From contig JAIPUZ010000118.1 of the NCBI GenBank assembly GCA_022833215.1, positions 1 to 64,000 of the forward strand: a DNA stretch of 64,000 bases, written 5' to 3'. Position 1 is the first letter of the stretch; each line of letters begins with the position of its first letter. Below are positions 35,420 to 44,621 of the stretch, piece after piece. A program made the position numbers and the translations under genes. The notes beneath the pieces were generated by a model, which did not search any database, was not told where the DNA came from, and was given only the letters and a program-made list of their open reading frames with translations. Source of the DNA: Mesorhizobium sp. GTDB taxonomy: Bacteria > Pseudomonadota > Alphaproteobacteria > Rhizobiales > Rhizobiaceae.

Positions 35420-36118
35420 ATGCAACTCATCGACACGATCAGGAAGACATTCGTGCCGATCCACCGGGAAGGCTATCCCTTCATCGCCATCTTTGCGGTG
35501 GTTACGCTGGTCGCCGGTTATTTCTCGGGTTTCCTGCTCTGGGTCGGCGCGCTCCTCACCGCATGGTGCATCTATTTCTTCCGTGATCCCGAGCGCGTCA
35601 TCCCCATCGATGACAAGCTGGTGATCAGCCCCGCGGACGGTGTCGTTTCAGCCGTGGGCCCGGCAGTGCCGCCGGCCGAGCTTGGCCTCGGTGGCGCCGA
35701 AATGACCCGCATTTCCGTGTTCATGAACGTGTTTTCCTGCCATGTGAACCGCGCGCCGGTGCGTGGCCGCATCACCCTTATCGAGCATCGTCCGGGCAAG
35801 TTCCTCAATGCCGATCTCGACAAGGCGAGCAGCGAGAACGAGCGTAACGGACTTGTGATCGAAAGCCCGAACGGCACTGTGGCTGCCGTTCAGATCGCCG
35901 GTCTGGTGGCGCGCCGTATCGTGTGCTGGGCCGATGCAGATTCGGACATCGCGGCCGGCGATCGCTTCGGCCTGATCCGTTTCGGTTCCCGCGTCGACGT
36001 CTACCTGCCGGAAGGGGCGGTGCCACGTGTCGCTGTCGGCCAGACGGCCGTTGGTGGCGAGACGGTTCTGGCCGTGTTCGATGGGCAAGCGCGCGCGCCT
36101 GTGGTTCGCGTTTCCTGA
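35420..36118 (+). CDS. psd: Phosphatidylserine decarboxylase (archaeal-type, short form)
   Basis: Psd converts phosphatidylserine to phosphatidylethanolamine using a pyruvoyl group made by self-cleavage. This 232-residue short form (PSD-A type) has two hydrophobic segments (about 20-52) and the processing site RFGSRVD, where cleavage between G189 and S190 creates the pyruvoyl end. Conserved stretches [12 protein letters not shown] and [14 protein letters not shown] (His near 108) are as expected. The following pssA starts 11 bp after its stop, so the two membrane steps from CDP-diacylglycerol to PE are in one operon. Confidence 0.94.
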   Translation: MQLIDTIRKTFVPIHREGYPFIAIFAVVTLVAGYFSGFLLWVGALLTAWCIYFFRDPERVIPIDDKLVISPADGVVSAVGPAVPPAELGLGGAEMTRISVFMNVFSCHVNRAPVRGRITLIEHRPGKFLNADLDKASSENERNGLVIESPNGTVAAVQIAGLVARRIVCWADADSDIAAGDRFGLIRFGSRVDVYLPEGAVPRVAVGQTAVGGETVLAVFDGQARAPVVRVS

Positions 36119-36129
36119 CGACCGGGCCG

Positions 36130-36954
36130 ATGAACCCACCCTTCAAAAAATTCGAATCGCACGGCTCGGCAGGGCCGCGCATCCGCGAGATTCCTTTGCG
36201 CATGGTGTTCCCGAACCTGCTTACGGTTCTGGCCATCTGCGCCGGTCTTTCCGGCATCCGTTTCGCTTTCGAGGGGCGTTTCGAGACGGCAGTGGTGATG
36301 GTGCTGATCGCCGCCTTTCTGGACGGTCTGGACGGACGTGTCGCACGCCTTCTGAAGGCGACGTCCAAGTTCGGCGCCCAGATGGATTCCATAGCCGATA
36401 TCGTCAATTTCGGTGTCGCGCCCGCGCTGGTGCTCTATGCATTCCTGCTTGACCGTGCCGGCTCGCCGGGCTGGATCGCGGCGCTGCTTTTCGCCATCGC
36501 CTGCGGCATGAGGCTTGCCCGCTTCAACGTTCTGGAAGAAGTGCATGACCGGCCGGCATGGCAGGGCGAGTATTTCGTCGGCGTGCCTGCACCGGCCGGC
36601 GCTGCGGTGGTCATGCTGCCGCTTTACCTGTCCTTCATCGGCTTTGAGCCAACCCGCTTTGGCGCTTTTCTGGCGACGGGATTTACCGTGGTCGTGGCTT
36701 TCCTGCTGGTCAGCCGGCTGCCGGTCTATTCGGGCAAGAGCCTGAAAGTGCCGGGAGACCGCATGCTGCTGGTCATTCTGGCCATCGTGCTCTTCTTCCT
36801 GCTTCTCGTAAGCTATCCCTGGTACACGCTTACGGCTTCCGTCATCGGCTATCTGCTGTTCCTGCCGTTCAGCGTGCTTGCCTATTCGCGTCGCGCCAAG
36901 CTGGAGGGCGAGGCGGAACTCCCACCCGATGTGGATGCCCGCAGCGGCGAGTGA
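36130..36954 (+). CDS. pssA: CDP-diacylglycerol-serine O-phosphatidyltransferase
   Basis: PssA makes phosphatidylserine from CDP-diacylglycerol and serine, upstream of Psd. The 274-residue membrane protein has the CDP-alcohol phosphotransferase motif: DGLDGRVARLLKATSKFGA followed by MDSIADIVNFG, i.e. DG(x)2AR(x)8G(x)3D(x)3D with all acidic residues. About eight hydrophobic segments follow. This is the type II (Bacillus-like) enzyme used by rhizobia, not the phospholipase D-like E. coli form. Its stop is directly adjacent to the stop of the convergent Aas-like gene. Confidence 0.94.
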   Translation: MNPPFKKFESHGSAGPRIREIPLRMVFPNLLTVLAICAGLSGIRFAFEGRFETAVVMVLIAAFLDGLDGRVARLLKATSKFGAQMDSIADIVNFGVAPALVLYAFLLDRAGSPGWIAALLFAIACGMRLARFNVLEEVHDRPAWQGEYFVGVPAPAGAAVVMLPLYLSFIGFEPTRFGAFLATGFTVVVAFLLVSRLPVYSGKSLKVPGDRMLLVILAIVLFFLLLVSYPWYTLTASVIGYLLFLPFSVLAYSRRAKLEGEAELPPDVDARSGE

Positions 36955-39183
36955 CTAGGCCGCGTTTCCGGCGTTGAGCCGCTCGATGGCCAGATCGCGG
37001 GTGGCCCTGTAATCCGTCTTGCCGGAGCCGAGGACCGGGATTTCCGTCACCTTGACAATGTCTCCCGGCACGGCGAGCTCGGCGATGCCCGCCTGCTTGC
37101 CGAGTTTTCGCAGGCTTGCCGCATTCGCCTGTGTGGCGGTGGTGACGAGCACGATGCGCTCGCCGCGCTTGTGATCCGGCACGGAGACGATCGCGTGGCG
37201 CTCTTCGGGCCACAGAGACTGCACCAGCATTTCGACGGCGCCCAGCGACACCATCTCGCCGGCGATCTTGGCGAAGCGCGCCGCGCGCCCGGTAATGGTG
37301 ATGAAGCCCTCATTGTCGACCTTCACCACGTCGCCGGTGTCCTGCCAGCCATCTGCAAGCGGCCGGAGTTCTCCCGGGCGGTCCGCGGTCATGTAACCCA
37401 TCATGACATTGGGGCCGGCCAGGAACAGGCGTCCGCCTTCGGAAACGCCTTCGACCGGTTCGATACGCATGCGCATGGCGGGCAGGAGCCGGCCGACGGT
37501 GCCTTCGCGATTGTGGATGGCGGTGTTGACCGCGACCACCGGGGCAGCTTCGGTGAGGCCGTAACCTTCCAGGATCATGGTGCCGAAGCGTTCGTTCCAG
37601 ACGCGACGGGTTTCCGCTTTCACCGCCTCCGCGCCCGCGACCACGAAGCGCAGGCTGGAAAAATCGCCTTCGGAGGCTGTGCGCGCATATTGCGCAAGGA
37701 AGGTGTCGGTGCCGAACATCACGGTGGGCTTCAGGCGGTGGGCAACCTGCGGAATGAGCTTGTAGTGCAGCGGGGACGGATAGAGGAACAGCTTCATTCC
37801 GTTGATCAGCGGCAGCAGCGTGCCGGCCGTCAGGCCGAAGGAATGGAACATCGGCAATATGTTGAGCGCGATGTCGCGACAGGAAACGGTGACCCGGGCT
37901 TCGCCCTGCATGGCATTGGCGATCAGGTTCCGATGTGACAGGACGACAGCTTTCGGCAGACCTTCCGAGCCGGACGTGAACAGGATGACCGCCGGATCGC
38001 CCGCGTTATTGCGGTGAACCGGATAGCGCCACAGCAGCGCGGCACGGAACTTGTCGATCCCGGTCATGCCGGTTTGCAAATCCTCCAGCCAAACCAGTTT
38101 TGCGCCTGCGGATTCGACCGCCTGAACGACATCGCCGAGCTTTGCCTTCTCTACGAACGCGCGCGAAGAGATGACGATCCGGATGACGGCGGTGCGCATC
38201 GCCGCTTCCACATTCGCCGGACCGGCGGTGTAGTTGACCAGTGCGGACACCCGGCCGGCAGAGGCAAGACCAAGCAGGGCAAGAACCGCGGCGCCGGTGT
38301 TTGGCAGCATCACGCCGACGGATTCGCCCGGGTTTGTGAGCTTCGTGAAGTGCGTGCCGAGAATGCGGGCGCCGATCAGCAATTTTCGATAGCTCAGCCT
38401 GGTGCCGGTGGCGTCTTCCAGGACAAGGCGTCCGGGGCCGAAATGCTCCGCCGCATCGCGCACCGCCTGGAACAGGGTGAGGTCGGGGCTGGTCGCCGCC
38501 AGCCGGGCCTCGGCCATCCGGTCGAACAATGCGTGTGCGTTTCTGGTGGCAGGGCTGCCGTTGCGCGCGACCAGCTCCGGCGCGCTCATCGGTTCGAGAA
38601 CCGAGATGTTGAGCCGGGGGAACCAGCGCCGCAGGGCGGGGGGCTTTCCGGATGCCTGGAAGGGAAGCGCCTGTGCGCCACCAATGAAGATCGGCACGAT
38701 GCGGGCATCCGCCTGCATGGCGATGCGGATGACGGCGCGATAAAGCCGGAAAGAGCGCATATCCGGTTCGACAGCGGCCGGGATATAGACGGCCAGCCTT
38801 CCCTTGCCCCTGAGCACGCGCACCAGCCGGCGCGACACGAAAACATGCTCGGCATTGAACGTTATGGTGCGGGCGAGTTCGCGCCACGGCTCCAACCATA
38901 CCGATTTTGCCGAAGCTCCGTCCAGAATGTGCAGCGTTTCACCCGGCAGCAAGGACAGCATCAGCGCCGGGTCGATCCGGGACTGATGCGTGACGACATA
39001 GACGAGGGGAGCCTGGGCGTCGCGGGCGATGCGGATGCCGGAATCGGCAATGCGGTAGAGCAGCTTGAAGGGCGCATAGAGAAAAGCCTGCGCGGGACTC
39101 AGACCCAGCCGAAGCTTCTCGACAATCGCGGTCAGGCACCAGACAAATGCGACGGCGGCCAGTAACGCGAGGATCAGGACCAT
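36955..39183 (-). CDS. aas: Aas-like acyltransferase/acyl-ACP synthetase fusion
   Basis: This 742-residue two-domain membrane protein reacylates lysophospholipids. The N-terminal PlsC-like half (about 1-235) has a membrane segment, HQSRID as the HX4D catalytic pair (H66, D71) and an FIGG-like phosphate site (IVPIFIGGAQALP). The C-terminal half (about 240-735) is an AMP-forming acyl-ACP/CoA synthetase with FTSGSEGLPKAVVLSH (P-loop) and EGYGLTEAAP, adenylating free fatty acid. Lysophosphatidylethanolamine repair is the E. coli role. Its gene faces psd-pssA, whose product would be the substrate pool. The C-terminal catalytic Lys region (GSGKTDYRA) is present. Confidence 0.9.
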   Translation of the reverse strand: MVLILALLAAVAFVWCLTAIVEKLRLGLSPAQAFLYAPFKLLYRIADSGIRIARDAQAPLVYVVTHQSRIDPALMLSLLPGETLHILDGASAKSVWLEPWRELARTITFNAEHVFVSRRLVRVLRGKGRLAVYIPAAVEPDMRSFRLYRAVIRIAMQADARIVPIFIGGAQALPFQASGKPPALRRWFPRLNISVLEPMSAPELVARNGSPATRNAHALFDRMAEARLAATSPDLTLFQAVRDAAEHFGPGRLVLEDATGTRLSYRKLLIGARILGTHFTKLTNPGESVGVMLPNTGAAVLALLGLASAGRVSALVNYTAGPANVEAAMRTAVIRIVISSRAFVEKAKLGDVVQAVESAGAKLVWLEDLQTGMTGIDKFRAALLWRYPVHRNNAGDPAVILFTSGSEGLPKAVVLSHRNLIANAMQGEARVTVSCRDIALNILPMFHSFGLTAGTLLPLINGMKLFLYPSPLHYKLIPQVAHRLKPTVMFGTDTFLAQYARTASEGDFSSLRFVVAGAEAVKAETRRVWNERFGTMILEGYGLTEAAPVVAVNTAIHNREGTVGRLLPAMRMRIEPVEGVSEGGRLFLAGPNVMMGYMTADRPGELRPLADGWQDTGDVVKVDNEGFITITGRAARFAKIAGEMVSLGAVEMLVQSLWPEERHAIVSVPDHKRGERIVLVTTATQANAASLRKLGKQAGIAELAVPGDIVKVTEIPVLGSGKTDYRATRDLAIERLNAGNAA

Positions 39184-39410
39184 GCGGTAGTGCTCCCGCC
39201 GTTGTGTTCAAAAAAATCTACGCGGCCGATTACGCCCGGAAGTTAACGGAACGCCTGTCCCCGTCAACATGGCGGGCGGAATTTCCACGGCGCAGGCGCG
39301 CGGGCCGGAAGCGAAAAAGCCGGCCTTCCGGCCAGCTTTCCCGAGGATAGGTGTCGTTTCCGTGTTGCAGGTGATGCGCCTTTTCTCCGGCGCAGCCCTT
39401 ACAGAGCGCT

Positions 39411-40037
39411 TCAGTCGGCTGCGAAGCAATAGAACAGGCCGTCGCCGCCGGTTCCCTGCAAGGCTTCCTGGCTGCATCCGCCGCGCGAGGCGTGCGAGGC
39501 GTTCCACGACTTCGCCGCGTCCGAATCGTCGAGCCCCATGCGGTCGGAGTGGCCGACGATCGCTTCGCCCTCGGCCCCGCTCATCGTCCAGTCGCCGCAG
39601 GTCTTGCCCTCGGCTTTGGTGCCGTCCGGGTTCGAGCCGGTGAGAATATCGTGACGGTTGGGGGTGTCGCCCCGCCCGTTGACGACCTCGCCCTTCTCGT
39701 TCAGCGCCGTCTGCTTGGTGATGTTGTTGCCCTCGCCGTGCAGGGAGGCGGCATCATCGGCGATCTTCTCGCCCTTGGCGTTGACCCATGGGCCCGCGCC
39801 GATGCGGTCGCGAGCGTCCGTGTCGCTGGTCGAGAGATAAGCGCGCCATGTCTTGCCGCTGACGCCCGCCGCTTCGGCGAGCGAGGCGCAATGCGCGTCG
39901 GCTCCCTCGACGCCGCCCAGATCGGCGCCCTTGCCGGACCCGTGGCTGGTGATGAAGAAGCTCATCGAATTGTCCTGGGCCAGCGCCGCGCCGCCGGCGG
40001 CGAGTGTCACGGCGGCCATGAGCAGGAATTTACACAT
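39411..40037 (-). CDS. Exported lectin-like (DUF1554-type) protein
   Basis: This 208-residue protein has a short signal peptide (MCKFLLMAAVTLAAGGAALA, cleavage after residue 20) and one extracellular or periplasmic domain with the C-type-lectin-like fold annotated as DUF1554/lectin in other bacteria. Motifs are ADAHCASLAEAAG near the start, TWRAYLSTSDTDARDRIG in the core and CGDWTMSGAEGEAIVGHSD plus a C-terminal GLFYCFAAD, giving four cysteines for two disulfides. Whether it binds sugar is unknown. Flanks are the aas-like gene (373 bp away including its promoter) and an SDR gene, neither related. Confidence 0.7.
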   Translation of the reverse strand: MCKFLLMAAVTLAAGGAALAQDNSMSFFITSHGSGKGADLGGVEGADAHCASLAEAAGVSGKTWRAYLSTSDTDARDRIGAGPWVNAKGEKIADDAASLHGEGNNITKQTALNEKGEVVNGRGDTPNRHDILTGSNPDGTKAEGKTCGDWTMSGAEGEAIVGHSDRMGLDDSDAAKSWNASHASRGGCSQEALQGTGGDGLFYCFAAD

Positions 40038-40133
40038 GATGGTGTCCTCCGGCTTGATGATGGAATTGCTGCCGGAAAACGATATGGGGCCGCCCGAGGG
40101 CCGGCCAGTCACGACTTCGTGTGAGAAGAGAGC

Positions 40134-40889
40134 CTATTCCGGCATCCGGTACGACACCCAGCGGTCGTGCCGTGCCTGATAAATCTCGCCGGTCCGTGTC
40201 AGTTCCGGGCTGGCCAGCCCCACGATCCGGGCGGCGATCTCAGAGGGATGGGGCAGCGAATTGGGGTCTTCCCCGGGAACGGCGAGCGCGCGCATGGCGG
40301 TGCGGGTCGCGCCGGGGTCGACCGCATTGACGCGCAGCGGATAGTTGCGGGTTTCGTCCGCCCATGAGCGCACCAGAGCCTCGACGGCAGCCTTGGAAGC
40401 GGCATAAGGCCCCCAGAAGGCGCGAGCGGAATGAGCTGCACCCGAAGACAGCACGATGGCCCGGCCAGCTTCCGACTGGCGCAGCAGCGGATCGACAGAG
40501 CGGATCAGCCGCCATGTCGAGGTGACGTTGACGGTCATCACCTTGTCGAACACCTTGGCCTCGACATGGCCGAGCGGGGCGATCACTCCCAGCACGCCGG
40601 CATTGGCGACCAGTATGTCGAGCTTGCCCCAGCGCTCGTGGATGGCGCCGCCGAGGCGGTCGATGCCTTCCATGTCAGCCAGATCGAGGGGCACCAGCGT
40701 GGCCTCGCCCTTGCCGGTGCGCGCCCTTTCGGCCTTGATCTCGTCGTCGAGTTCCTCAAGCCCGCCTACCGTGCGCGCCACCGCGATCACATGCGCGCCG
40801 GCGGCCGCCAGATGCTTCGCGAGAAAATAACCGATGCCGCGCGAAGCGCCCGTCACCACAGCCGTACGGCCCGTCAGGTCGATGTTCAT
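40134..40889 (-). CDS. SDR-family oxidoreductase
   Basis: This 251-residue short-chain dehydrogenase has the NAD(P)-binding GASRGIG (15-21), NAG after strand 4 (VANAGVLG) and the catalytic triad Ser (VLSSGAAHS), Tyr and Lys (YAASKAAVEAL). An Arg two positions before the glycine loop's end and ARTVGG after strand 2 suggest NADP preference, weakly. It sits 27 bp downstream of the purF stop, the usual place for this SDR in rhizobia, so it is probably the last gene of the dnaB-radA-cvpA-purF group. The substrate is unknown. Confidence 0.87.
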   Translation of the reverse strand: MNIDLTGRTAVVTGASRGIGYFLAKHLAAAGAHVIAVARTVGGLEELDDEIKAERARTGKGEATLVPLDLADMEGIDRLGGAIHERWGKLDILVANAGVLGVIAPLGHVEAKVFDKVMTVNVTSTWRLIRSVDPLLRQSEAGRAIVLSSGAAHSARAFWGPYAASKAAVEALVRSWADETRNYPLRVNAVDPGATRTAMRALAVPGEDPNSLPHPSEIAARIVGLASPELTRTGEIYQARHDRWVSYRMPE

Positions 40890-40916
40890 GCCTGTCCTCT
40901 GGATGCCTGCAGGGAT

Positions 40917-42401
40917 TCAGCCGTTGCTGGCAAGCAGCGACAGCGTGTGCACATTGCTCTCGCCGTCCTGATCGACGAGGCGGGTCGGGTACTCACCCGT
41001 GAAATAATGATCGGTGAAAGCGGGAGCTTGCGGGTCCCGGGGTTTGCCGCCGACAGCCTTGTAAAGCCCGTCGATGGAAAGGAACGCCAGCGAATCCGCG
41101 CCGATATAGCGGCACATGGAGTCGAGGTCCTTGTGCTGGTTGGCCAGCAGCTTGTCCGCGTCCGGCGTGTCGATGCCGTAGAAATCCGGATGGTAGATCA
41201 TCGGGCTTGCCACGCGCAGATGCACTTGCGTCGCGCCGGCGTCACGGATCATCTGCACGATCTTGACCGAGGTCGTGCCGCGCACGACGGAATCGTCCAC
41301 CAGAACCACGCGCTTGCCCTCGATCATGGCGCGATTGGCGGAGTGCTTCAGCTTCACGCCGAGCGCCCTGATGTGCTGTGTCGGCTCGATGAAGGTGCGG
41401 CCGACATAATGGTTGCGGATGATGCCGTATTCGAACGGGATGCCGCTCGCCTGAGCGAAGCCGAGTGCCGCCGGCGTGCCGCCGTCCGGCACCGGCACCA
41501 CCACGTCCGCCTCGACCGGGGCTTCGGCAGCCAGGTTCTTGCCCATGTTCTTGCGCGCCACATAGACGCTGCGCCCGCCGACGACGGAATCGGGCCGCGC
41601 GAAATAGACATATTCGAACAGGCACAGGCGTTCGGCCTGGGGCTTCTCGGGCTTGATCGCCTCGGTGGTGATGGAGCCGTCCTTCTGGATCTCGCAGATC
41701 ACGACTTCGCCGTTCTCGATGTCGCGCACATATTTCGCGCCGATAATGTCGAGCGCGCAGGTCTCTGAGCAGAAGATCGGCTTGCCGTCGAGTTCGCCCA
41801 TCACCAGCGGGCGTATGCCGACAGCATCGCGCGCTGCAATGAGCTTGGTGCGGGTCAGCGCGACCATGGCGTAGCCGCCTTCCACCTGGCGGATTGCGTC
41901 CACGAAGCGGTCGGAGGAGGAAGAGTGGCGCGAGCGCGCGATCATGTGCAGCACGACTTCGGTGTCGGAAGTCGCCTGAAAGATGGCGCCCGAGGCGATC
42001 AGCTGTTTGCGCAACGTGATGCCGTTGGTGAAATTGCCGTTATGCGCGATGGCGATGCCGCCCACTTCCAGTTCCGCAAACAGCGGCTGCACGTTGCGCA
42101 GGATCGTCTCGCCGGTCGTGGAATAGCGCACATGGCCGATGGCGCGGTCGCCGGGCAGCCGGTGCAGCGTGGCGGCGTCGGTGAAATGATCGCCGACGAG
42201 GCCCATATGCCGCTCGGAATGAAAGCGCCGGTCGTGATAGGATACTATGCCTGCCGCTTCCTGACCGCGATGCTGGAGCGCGTGCAGACCGAGAGCGGTC
42301 AGCGCAGCGGCGTCCTCATGACCAAGAATGCCGAACACGCCGCATTCTTCATGCAAATGATCGTCGTCTTCGGCAACGATTGCGCCAAGTTCATCCGCCA
42401 T
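40917..42401 (-). CDS. purF: Amidophosphoribosyltransferase
   Basis: PurF transfers ammonia from glutamine to PRPP, committing PRPP to purine synthesis. The 494-residue precursor has a 19-residue propeptide ending HEE before the nucleophile C20 (ECGVFGI), then the glutaminase domain with HRGQEAAGI and IAHNGNFTNG. The PRPP-binding loop VVLVDDSVVRGTTS lies near residue 365. No cysteine set for an Fe-S cluster is expected in this type. The start ATG 42401 follows GGAG; a longer upstream frame is not supported. CvpA lies 91 bp upstream, matching the cvpA-purF linkage. Confidence 0.96.
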   Translation of the reverse strand: MADELGAIVAEDDDHLHEECGVFGILGHEDAAALTALGLHALQHRGQEAAGIVSYHDRRFHSERHMGLVGDHFTDAATLHRLPGDRAIGHVRYSTTGETILRNVQPLFAELEVGGIAIAHNGNFTNGITLRKQLIASGAIFQATSDTEVVLHMIARSRHSSSSDRFVDAIRQVEGGYAMVALTRTKLIAARDAVGIRPLVMGELDGKPIFCSETCALDIIGAKYVRDIENGEVVICEIQKDGSITTEAIKPEKPQAERLCLFEYVYFARPDSVVGGRSVYVARKNMGKNLAAEAPVEADVVVPVPDGGTPAALGFAQASGIPFEYGIIRNHYVGRTFIEPTQHIRALGVKLKHSANRAMIEGKRVVLVDDSVVRGTTSVKIVQMIRDAGATQVHLRVASPMIYHPDFYGIDTPDADKLLANQHKDLDSMCRYIGADSLAFLSIDGLYKAVGGKPRDPQAPAFTDHYFTGEYPTRLVDQDGESNVHTLSLLASNG

Positions 42402-42492
42402 AAGCTCAAGCTCCGCTAAAGCCGGTATATAGAACCTCGGCCGTTCCGGGGCAACGCGGAAGTTCGTCGCGCCCCCGGAGCACGGTTTTTTA

Positions 42493-43110
42493 TCAGTTGG
42501 CGTCGTCCGCGGGAGGCTCGCCGGCACCCTCATCCTGGCCCGTGTCGGGGGAGACCGTTGCTCCCGGTACAGCCGGTGCTGCGCTCTCGGGCGACTGGCC
42601 GTCGCGCTGAAGCCGTTTCAGGATGGCGTTTTCGGGGTCTTCGGGCAGCAGGCTTTCCAGCTTGGCCCCGACCGACTCCAGCAGCGGGCGCGACTTGGCG
42701 TCGGCAATCCATGTCGGTGCGCGATCTCCGGCCAGCCAGTTGAAGAACAGCAGGCCCACAGCCACCACAAGGATGCCGCGCGCCGCGCCGTAGAGGAAGC
42801 CCAGCGTGCGGTCGAGCGCGCCGATGCGGGAATCGATGATGAAATCCGCGATCTTCATGGTGATCACGGTGACAACGATCAGGGCGATGACGAACACGAT
42901 GGCCGCAGCCGCGGCCATGGCGATCTTCTCGTTGTCGATATAGGGCTGCACATAGGGCAGGACCGGCTTGTAGAAGAAGTAGGCCGCCGCTGCCGAAGCC
43001 GCCCAGGAGGCGATCGACAGAACCTCTCGCGAGAAGCCGCGCACCATGGCGAGCATTGCAGAGACAAGGGTGAAGCCGACGAGGATTCCGTCAAGCAGCG
43101 TAATCGGCAT
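42493..43110 (-). CDS. cvpA: CvpA family membrane protein
   Basis: CvpA is a small inner-membrane protein linked to colicin V production in E. coli and to purF in many bacteria; its biochemical role is unsettled. This 205-residue copy has four hydrophobic segments within residues 1-130 (starting MPITLLDGILVGFTLVSAMLAM and including the conserved RGFSREVLSIASW) and a soluble Pro/Ala-rich acidic tail. It is 27 bp downstream of radA and followed by purF. Confidence 0.92.
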   Translation of the reverse strand: MPITLLDGILVGFTLVSAMLAMVRGFSREVLSIASWAASAAAAYFFYKPVLPYVQPYIDNEKIAMAAAAAIVFVIALIVVTVITMKIADFIIDSRIGALDRTLGFLYGAARGILVVAVGLLFFNWLAGDRAPTWIADAKSRPLLESVGAKLESLLPEDPENAILKRLQRDGQSPESAAPAVPGATVSPDTGQDEGAGEPPADDAN

Positions 43111-43137
43111 GGTCTTCGCCCCACTTCATGAGCCGTG

Positions 43138-44556
43138 TCATTCGTCGTCCGGGGCACGGCTGCGGCGCGAACCGGCTATGCGTGCCACGAGGTCGGCAAG
43201 TTCGGCAGGCCGGAAATGCCCGGCACCTGTCCCGCCGGAAATCTCCTCGCCACTCCGGGCTCCCGCCAGCGGAAGAACCGCTCTTGCGAACCCCAGCTTT
43301 TCGGCTTCCTTGAGGCGCTGCTGCGCATGCGCAACCGGCCTTATGGCCCCCGAAAGGCTGATTTCGCCGAAATAGACGCAATCTGCCGGCAGGGCAAGAC
43401 CGGTGAGGGAGGAAACCAGAGCCGCCGCCACGGCGAGGTCAGCACCCGGTTCCGTGATCCGGTAGCCGCCGGCGACGTTGAGATAGACGTCATGTTGCGA
43501 GAAGCGGACGCCGCAATGCGCCTCCAGAACGGCCAGAACCATCGAAAGACGCGCATTGTCCCAGCCGACCACGGCACGGCGCGGCGTGCCGAGCGGGGAG
43601 GGGGCGACGAGCGCCTGTATCTCCACCAGAACCGGGCGCGTGCCCTCCATGCCGGCGAACACGGCGGCTCCCGGCGCCTTGGCATGGCGCTCCCCGAGAA
43701 ACAGCTCCGATGGATTGTCCACCTCGCGAAGGCCCTTGTCGGACATCTCGAACACGCCGATCTCGTCGGTGGGGCCGAAACGGTTCTTCACCGTGCGCAG
43801 GATGCGGTAATGGTGGCCGCCTTCGCCTTCGAAGTAAAGCACGCCGTCGACCATATGCTCGACCACGCGCGGGCCGGCGATCTGGCCCTCCTTGGTGACA
43901 TGACCGACCAGAACCACGGCGGCCCCGGTTGACTTGGCGTAACGGATCATCGCCTGCGCGGACGCGCGCACCTGCGTCACCGTCCCGGGCGCGGAATCGG
44001 CAAGGTCGGTCCACAGCGTCTGGATCGAATCGAGTATGACGAGGTCGGGCCGCTTGCCGTCGGCGATGGTGGCGAGGATATCCTCCACATTCGTTTCCGC
44101 GGCGAGTTCGACCGGAGTGTGCGCGACGCCCAGACGCTGCGCCCGCAGCCTGATCTGTGCGACGGCTTCCTCGCCGGACACGTAGACGATCCGGTGTCCC
44201 TGCCTCGCCAGCGCGGCCGCTGCCTGTGTCAGAAGCGTGGATTTTCCTATGCCGGGATCGCCGCCCACAAGCAGGGCGGAACCCCGCACGAAGCCGCCGC
44301 CGGTGGCGCGGTCGAGTTCGCCGATGCCCGAGACGATGCGTGGCGCATCCTCGATGTCGCCGTCCAGCGAGGTGAGCGCGACGGCGCGGCCCTTGCGCAC
44401 GCTGCGCAGCGAAGCGGGGCCTGCACCGATGCCGCCGGCCGTGCCTTCCTCGATGAGCGTGTTCCACTCGCCGCAGGAATCGCATTTGCCGGCCCAGCGC
44501 TGGTGCACGGCGCCGCAATTCTGGCAGATGAACTGGGTGCGCGGCGCTTTCGCCAT
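43138..44556 (-). CDS. radA: DNA repair protein RadA (Sms)
   Basis: RadA is a RecA-like helicase that promotes branch migration in recombination. The 472-residue protein has the N-terminal zinc finger (C11, C14, C25, C28: CQNCG and CDSCG), Walker A GGDPGIGKS, the RadA-specific KNRFG motif in VKNRFGPTDEIG, and a C-terminal Lon-protease-like domain (about 290-455, inactive). ATG 44556 is preceded by GGGAGC; an upstream extension of 14 residues is rejected. dnaB lies 65 bp upstream. Confidence 0.95.
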   Translation of the reverse strand: MAKAPRTQFICQNCGAVHQRWAGKCDSCGEWNTLIEEGTAGGIGAGPASLRSVRKGRAVALTSLDGDIEDAPRIVSGIGELDRATGGGFVRGSALLVGGDPGIGKSTLLTQAAAALARQGHRIVYVSGEEAVAQIRLRAQRLGVAHTPVELAAETNVEDILATIADGKRPDLVILDSIQTLWTDLADSAPGTVTQVRASAQAMIRYAKSTGAAVVLVGHVTKEGQIAGPRVVEHMVDGVLYFEGEGGHHYRILRTVKNRFGPTDEIGVFEMSDKGLREVDNPSELFLGERHAKAPGAAVFAGMEGTRPVLVEIQALVAPSPLGTPRRAVVGWDNARLSMVLAVLEAHCGVRFSQHDVYLNVAGGYRITEPGADLAVAAALVSSLTGLALPADCVYFGEISLSGAIRPVAHAQQRLKEAEKLGFARAVLPLAGARSGEEISGGTGAGHFRPAELADLVARIAGSRRSRAPDDE

Positions 44557-44621
44557 CCTATGCTCCCGTATGGGGGAGCGTGGGGCACCCGCCATCAAAG
44601 TTCAGGGAATGTGCCAAAACC

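Noticed and set aside
40431..41768. 445-codon plus-strand frame antisense to SDR and purF
   Set aside because: It overlaps two strong genes and has no recognised family; a shadow frame.
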